Positions 6,499 to 8,866 of a stretch of 8,866 bases of DNA are shown here, in pieces. Each line of letters opens with the position of its first letter. Within the stretch, counting starts at the first letter, position 1. Below the pieces are notes generated by a model, which ran no database searches, was not told the origin of the DNA, and saw only the letters and a program-made list of their open reading frames with translations. A program made the translations under genes and the position numbers. Source of the DNA: CAZCWX01 sp964502465 (GTDB lineage: Bacteria; Desulfobacterota; Binatia; Bin18); the NCBI GenBank assembly GCA_964502465.1, contig CAZCWX010000175.1, forward strand, positions 1 through 8,866, given 5' to 3'.

Positions 6499-7215
6499 AT
6501 GTCTCTGAAAAACACAACCGTCGTCATTTTGGGTGGCAGTTCCGGCATTGGTCTCGCTACGGCAAAAGCAGCGCGAGCTGAAGGTGCACACGTGATCATC
6601 ACTGGACGTTCGGCGGAACGACTACAGGTGGCACGGGCAGATCTCGGCGATACGGTGCGCACTGTTGTCTTGGACGTTGCCGATGAGATGGGAACACAGA
6701 CCTTTTTCCGAGCGCTCGATCACCTTGATCATGTGTTCATCACTGCGGGAACGCTGCTCAAAGACTCACAGCTGGCACCCGAGAGTACAGCCCTACGGCC
6801 CGCGATGGATACGCGCTTCTGGGGAGCACTCTACGCCGCGAAGTACAGTGCAGTGAAGATGAATAGGAGTGGGTCGATTACCTTTATGTCCGGTACAGCG
6901 GCGCAGAAACCCTTAGGGGGAGCATCTGTGGCGTCGGCCTCGTGCGGGGCGGTCGAAGCCTTTGCGCGAGCCTTGGCTGTCGATCTTGCACCAATCCGAG
7001 TCAATACGATCCAGCCGGGGTATGTTGATACCCCATTGCTTGACGAATTGCTCGGCGCCCAGCGCGAGAAGATCCTTGCCGCCGCTGCCGCTCGTCTCCC
7101 TGTCCGGCGCATTGGGCGACCAGAAGAGATTGCCGACGCGGTGCTCTTCTTAATGAAGAACGGCTATGTCACCGGCATTACGCTGACGATCGATGGAGGT
7201 GGCCTGCTCGTCTGA
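6499..7215 (+). CDS. Atypical SDR-family protein lacking the YxxxK catalytic motif
   Basis: This 238-aa protein has the classical SDR Rossmann fold. The nucleotide motif is intact: G12-x3-G16-I-G18 (VILGGSSGIGLA), with TGR at 35-37, where an Arg often favours NADP(H). D59 (VLDVAD) lies at the usual adenine-contact site, and the C-terminal part is normal (RVNTIQPGYVDTPL, IGRPEEIADAVLFL, TLTIDGGG). The active site is unusual. Ser131 (FMSGTA) is present, but the expected Tyr and Lys of YxxxK are Ala145 and Cys149 (GASVASASCGAVEAFARALA), and the tetrad Asn falls on Arg106 (DTRFWGA). I recall SDR-like proteins with RFWGA and a degenerate YxxxK as a distinct subgroup with unclear chemistry. Start ATG 6499 follows AAGGGGAG (6486-6493); an in-frame ATG at 6463 lacks this and adds residues unlike the family. 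It is the last gene of the LLM operon. Confidence 0.88.
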   Translation: MSLKNTTVVILGGSSGIGLATAKAARAEGAHVIITGRSAERLQVARADLGDTVRTVVLDVADEMGTQTFFRALDHLDHVFITAGTLLKDSQLAPESTALRPAMDTRFWGALYAAKYSAVKMNRSGSITFMSGTAAQKPLGGASVASASCGAVEAFARALAVDLAPIRVNTIQPGYVDTPLLDELLGAQREKILAAAAARLPVRRIGRPEEIADAVLFLMKNGYVTGITLTIDGGGLLV

Positions 7216-7321
7216 AGCAACCAGCAGGCAGCACTCCTCGTGTAGGAAGAGCAGTAGACCCTACGGAGGAAGACTTACCTACGGCTAGGCAGGAGCGAGA
7301 TGCGGAGTGGACACACGCTGG
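7216..7321. other. Intergenic spacer, SDR / small membrane protein
   Basis: These 106 bp lie between two convergent stops. I see no strong terminator hairpin and no small gene. Confidence 0.4.
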
Positions 7322-7537
7322 TTAGGCTGCTTTGGGGAGTTCAGCTGACTTTGAGCCGGACAGAGTCGGGCTTGTCGTACGGGAAGTTTCCCCACGGGCA
7401 ATCAGCACTCCAATTCCCAGCCCGCAGAGGCTGGACAGCAAAACCAGTCCGACGAGGAGCGGCGTGAACACTGTCGTCAAATCGAGAAGCATAGGATTAC
7501 TTGGAAGACCTACAATAGGAAATAATGGTACAGGCAT
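7322..7537 (-). CDS. Small single-span membrane protein, unrecognised
   Basis: This 71-aa protein has one clear hydrophobic segment at about residues 22-47 (TVFTPLLVGLVLLSSLCGLG then IGVLIARG). A Pro-rich hydrophobic N-terminus (MPVPLFPIVGLPSNP) precedes it, and a polar Ser/Thr/Lys tail follows (about 48-71). I chose ATG 7537 over the upstream in-frame ATG at 7582 because GAGGTG (7549-7544) lies 6 nt before it, which strongly supports a real start. It is convergent with the SDR and divergent from the crotonase gene. Positive charges just after the span (R48, R53) suggest an N-out, C-in topology by the positive-inside rule. I cannot assign a family; short holin-like or membrane-regulator proteins look similar. 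Confidence 0.6.
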   Translation of the reverse strand: MPVPLFPIVGLPSNPMLLDLTTVFTPLLVGLVLLSSLCGLGIGVLIARGETSRTTSPTLSGSKSAELPKAA

Positions 7538-7644
7538 ACATAACACCTCAGGGTGTAAAGATAACGCGGCCAATCCAGCCATGGAAGATGAGTAAAAGTG
7601 AAAAATGTTTGCATTAATTATTAGATTTCATGAGGAGGGACGTT
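7538..7644. promoter_or_regulatory. Divergent AT-rich promoter region, small membrane protein / crotonase
   Basis: This 107-bp gap lies between outward-facing starts. Positions 7594-7627 are much more AT-rich than the flanking genes (AAAAATG, GCATTAATTATTAG), as expected of a promoter. No confident -35/-10 pair can be assigned. Confidence 0.4.
7633..7639 (+). promoter_or_regulatory. Ribosome binding site fixing the crotonase start
   Basis: AGGAGGG lies 5 nt before ATG 7645. An in-frame ATG at 7630 directly precedes this sequence, so translation from it would read through the site. The strong site favours 7645 as the true start. Confidence 0.7.
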
Positions 7645-8433
7645 ATGCAGACTCGCTATGGAGACGTTGCCGTCGCACTGACGGACCATATCGCCACCGT
7701 TGAGATCCAACGGCCACCCAACAACTTTTTCGATACTGACCTGGTGCGCTCCCTGGCCGACGCATTCGAGGCACTGGATACCCAGGCGCAGTGCCGCGCC
7801 ATTGTGCTGGCTGCAGAAGGAAAGCACTTCTGCGCAGGCGCGAATTTTCACAGCAGCGACGATCAGGCTGAGCGGCAGGCACGGACTGCCGAAGCTGGGA
7901 ATCCGCTGTACGCCGCAGCGGTACGGCTCTTCGCCTGTCGCAAACCGGTCGTCGGCGCAATCCAAGGCGCGGCCATCGGCGGCGGCTTCGGACTGGCGCT
8001 GGTGCCGGACTTCCGCGTGCTCTGCCCGGACACCCGCTTCTCGGCGAATTTTGTGAAACTGGGGTTCCATCCAGGATTCGCACTGACGTACACTCTGCCG
8101 CGGCTGGTCGGCTGGCAACGTGCGAACCTGCTGTTCTATACGGGACGACGCATAGGTGGCGAGGAGGCATTGGCTTGGGGCCTGGGGGAAGTCCTGACCG
8201 AGCAGGAGAACGTGCGTGCTGCAGCCCTGGAGCTGGCGAGAGAAATCGCCGAGAACGCCCCGCTGGCCGTGCAGTCTGTCCGTGCCACCATGCGCGCAGG
8301 TCTCGCGGCTGCGGTCAAGTCTGCCACGGACCACGAGTTCAAAGAACAGCACTGGCTCCAGCGGACGGAAGATCACAAAGAGGGCATTCGGGCAGTGGCT
8401 GAACGACGCCCCGGCAATTTTGTCGGGCGGTAA
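7645..8433 (+). CDS. Crotonase-superfamily protein without the hydratase glutamates
   Basis: This 262-aa protein has the enoyl-CoA hydratase/isomerase fold (PF00378) at normal family length. The oxyanion-hole segments are present: HFCAGANF (61-68) and AIQGAAIGGGFGLAL (105-119), so CoA-thioester binding is likely. The two glutamates that catalyse hydration in classical enoyl-CoA hydratase (Glu144 and Glu164 of the rat enzyme) align by eye with Gly116 in GGGFGL and Phe136 in FSANFVKLGFHPG. It is therefore probably not a hydratase; other crotonase reactions (isomerase, dehalogenase, C-C hydrolase, decarboxylase types) place their residues elsewhere, and candidates here include D72, D73, H142 and E182. 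The remaining landmarks LPRLVGWQRANLLFYTGRRI and EEALAWGL are typical. The start is set by AGGAGGG at 7633-7639. A repeat element begins 11 bp after the stop. Confidence 0.9.
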   Translation: MQTRYGDVAVALTDHIATVEIQRPPNNFFDTDLVRSLADAFEALDTQAQCRAIVLAAEGKHFCAGANFHSSDDQAERQARTAEAGNPLYAAAVRLFACRKPVVGAIQGAAIGGGFGLALVPDFRVLCPDTRFSANFVKLGFHPGFALTYTLPRLVGWQRANLLFYTGRRIGGEEALAWGLGEVLTEQENVRAAALELAREIAENAPLAVQSVRATMRAGLAAAVKSATDHEFKEQHWLQRTEDHKEGIRAVAERRPGNFVGR

Positions 8434-8444
8434 GCTCTGCCTAT

Positions 8445-8720
8445 ATGGGGAGCACACCAAGATCTGGATTCTGGCAGATCCCGTTTTGCTCCTCTCCCTT
8501 GACGGGAGAGGATACAGGAGAGGGTGAACGGTGCGGACACCCCCTCTCTCTGGCTCTCTCCCACAGAGGGGAGAGAGGACCCATAACCGCATGCTGCAGT
8601 AATATTCCTCCACCGTTGGCGTGCCGTCCATATGGAGTTTTACCGTTGCCTGCTCTCCTCTTGTGGTGCGGGCCTCTGGCCTGCACCGAGCCAGGCAGGC
8701 GAGGACGCCTGCACCACAAG
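8445..8720 (-). repeat. Composite hairpin/CT-rich repeat, copy 2 (inverted)
   Basis: This is the reverse-complement counterpart of 2474-2721. The hairpin module at 8661-8719 is well preserved: TTGTGGTGC and GCACCACAA ends and an internal perfect GCAGGCG-agga-CGCCTGC. The CT-rich tail (about 8445-8632) carries the same stems (for example CCTCTCCC-ttgac-GGGAGAGG near 8492-8512). About 26 bases (about 8633-8660) between tail and hairpin are missing from the other copy. It starts 11 bp after the crotonase stop and may serve as its 3' end. Open frames on both strands through it are not credible genes. No target-site duplication or transposase is visible. Confidence 0.9.
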
Positions 8721-8758
8721 CAAGGACAGTTTTTCGCTGGGAGCCTCAAATTTCTCGA

Positions 8759-8778
8759 CCAGGGGCGTAAGCCCCTGG
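8759..8778. repeat. 20-bp perfect hairpin, 8-bp arms
   Basis: CCAGGGGC-gtaa-GCCCCTGG lies about 40 bp downstream of the minus-strand FGE-like stop. It is a plausible 3'-end hairpin for that gene, although no T-run follows. It is unrelated in sequence to the TTGTGGTGC module. Confidence 0.6.
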
Positions 8779-8781
8779 ACC

Positions 8782-8817
8782 CCAGCATCCAGAAATTCAG
8801 AAACCAGCATCCAGAAA
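8782..8817. repeat. Direct duplication of a 14-mer
   Basis: CCAGCATCCAGAAA occurs at 8782-8795 and again at 8804-8817, a 22-bp period, between the 20-bp hairpin and the FGE-like stop codon. Two copies are too few to call an array. Confidence 0.7.
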
Positions 8818-8819
8818 AG

Positions 8820-8866
8820 CTACCGGGCACAACGAAAACCGACGCTGTCGAGGCGGTTGCCTGGGT
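8820..8866 (-). CDS. C-terminus of a formylglycine-generating-enzyme / SUMF1-like protein (partial)
   Basis: On the minus strand, the last 14 codons before a TAG read PGNRLDSVGFRCAR. This matches the typical end of FGE-sulfatase (SUMF1, PF03781) domains, where a small hydrophilic turn leads to a GFRCAR-type terminus. Family members convert Cys to formylglycine in sulfatases, or are related domains in peptide-natural-product enzymes, ergothioneine/ovothiol-type iron enzymes and diversity-generating-retroelement targets. Only the tail is in the window, so the catalytic residues and the subgroup cannot be judged. The gene enters from the right edge, and its stop is followed by two 14-mer repeats and a 20-bp hairpin. 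Confidence 0.72.
   Translation of the reverse strand, partial: PGNRLDSVGFRCAR

Larger units (their letters stand above)
8721..8819. other. Intergenic region with hairpin and duplicated 14-mer
   Basis: This stretch lies between the composite repeat and the FGE-like gene end and shows no gene. It holds the 20-bp hairpin and the short direct repeats listed separately. Confidence 0.5.

Noticed and set aside
7621..8631. Long open frame (336 codons) on the minus strand opposite the crotonase
   Set aside because: It is antisense to a clear crotonase gene, runs into the repeat element, has low-complexity Arg/Gln/Cys-rich composition and matches no family. It is a shadow of GC-rich coding sequence.
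2474..8720. Composite transposon or integrative element
   Set aside because: The repeats are inverted and similar, but there is no transposase, integrase or resolvase between them and no target-site duplication could be seen. It is kept only as a repeat-pair observation.

Overview
This is a moderately GC-rich bacterial window. It carries a loose cluster of catabolic-type genes: two metal-dependent amidohydrolases, a class A flavoprotein monooxygenase, a luciferase-like (LLM) monooxygenase, an atypical short-chain dehydrogenase (SDR) and a crotonase-fold protein. Around them are non-coding hairpin repeats and remnants of genes. This gene mix and the dispersed hairpin/CT-rich repeats are typical of large genomes of uncultured soil, water or sponge-associated bacteria (for example Binatota, Tectomicrobia or Rokubacteria). 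That assignment is an inference from gene content with low confidence; no marker gene is present.

Layout. Positions 1-600 look degenerate: a 58-bp hairpin repeat (47-104), the N-terminal stub of a broken gene (160-360, minus), and a doubtful small ORF (383-604, minus) whose start overlaps the stop of the next gene. At 601-1014 (minus) is a stand-alone cyclic-nucleotide-binding-domain protein. A 328-bp divergent intergenic region with a perfect 16-bp palindrome separates it from amidohydrolase 1 (1343-2455, plus). A composite repeat (2474-2721) follows that stop almost at once and lies between amidohydrolase 1 and the convergent FAD monooxygenase (2741-3946, minus). The monooxygenase diverges from a probable three-gene operon: LLM monooxygenase (4121-5140), amidohydrolase 2 (5201-6433) and SDR (6499-7215). 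A 71-aa single-span membrane protein lies at 7322-7537 (minus). A crotonase-family gene (7645-8433, plus) is followed 11 bp after its stop by a second, inverted copy of the composite repeat (8445-8720). The right edge holds a 20-bp hairpin, a duplicated 14-mer and the last 14 codons of a formylglycine-generating-enzyme/SUMF1-like gene (8820-8866, minus).

How the genes may work together. Flavin- or F420-dependent oxidation (FAD and LLM enzymes), hydrolysis or decarboxylation (ACMSD-like amidohydrolases), redox chemistry (SDR) and CoA-ester chemistry (crotonase) would suit breakdown of an aromatic or cyclic compound. The substrate cannot be read from the sequence. The SDR lacks three of the four residues of the classical catalytic tetrad, and the crotonase lacks both hydratase glutamates, so textbook labels (dehydrogenase, enoyl-CoA hydratase) would be misleading.

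I found no CRISPR array, tRNA, rRNA, transposase or recognisable defence system. The most unusual structure is the repeat family: a hairpin module ending in TTGTGGTGC, found alone once and fused to a CT-rich multi-hairpin tail twice. The two composite copies are inverted around a five-gene-plus-small-ORF block, and the copies sit just downstream of stop codons.
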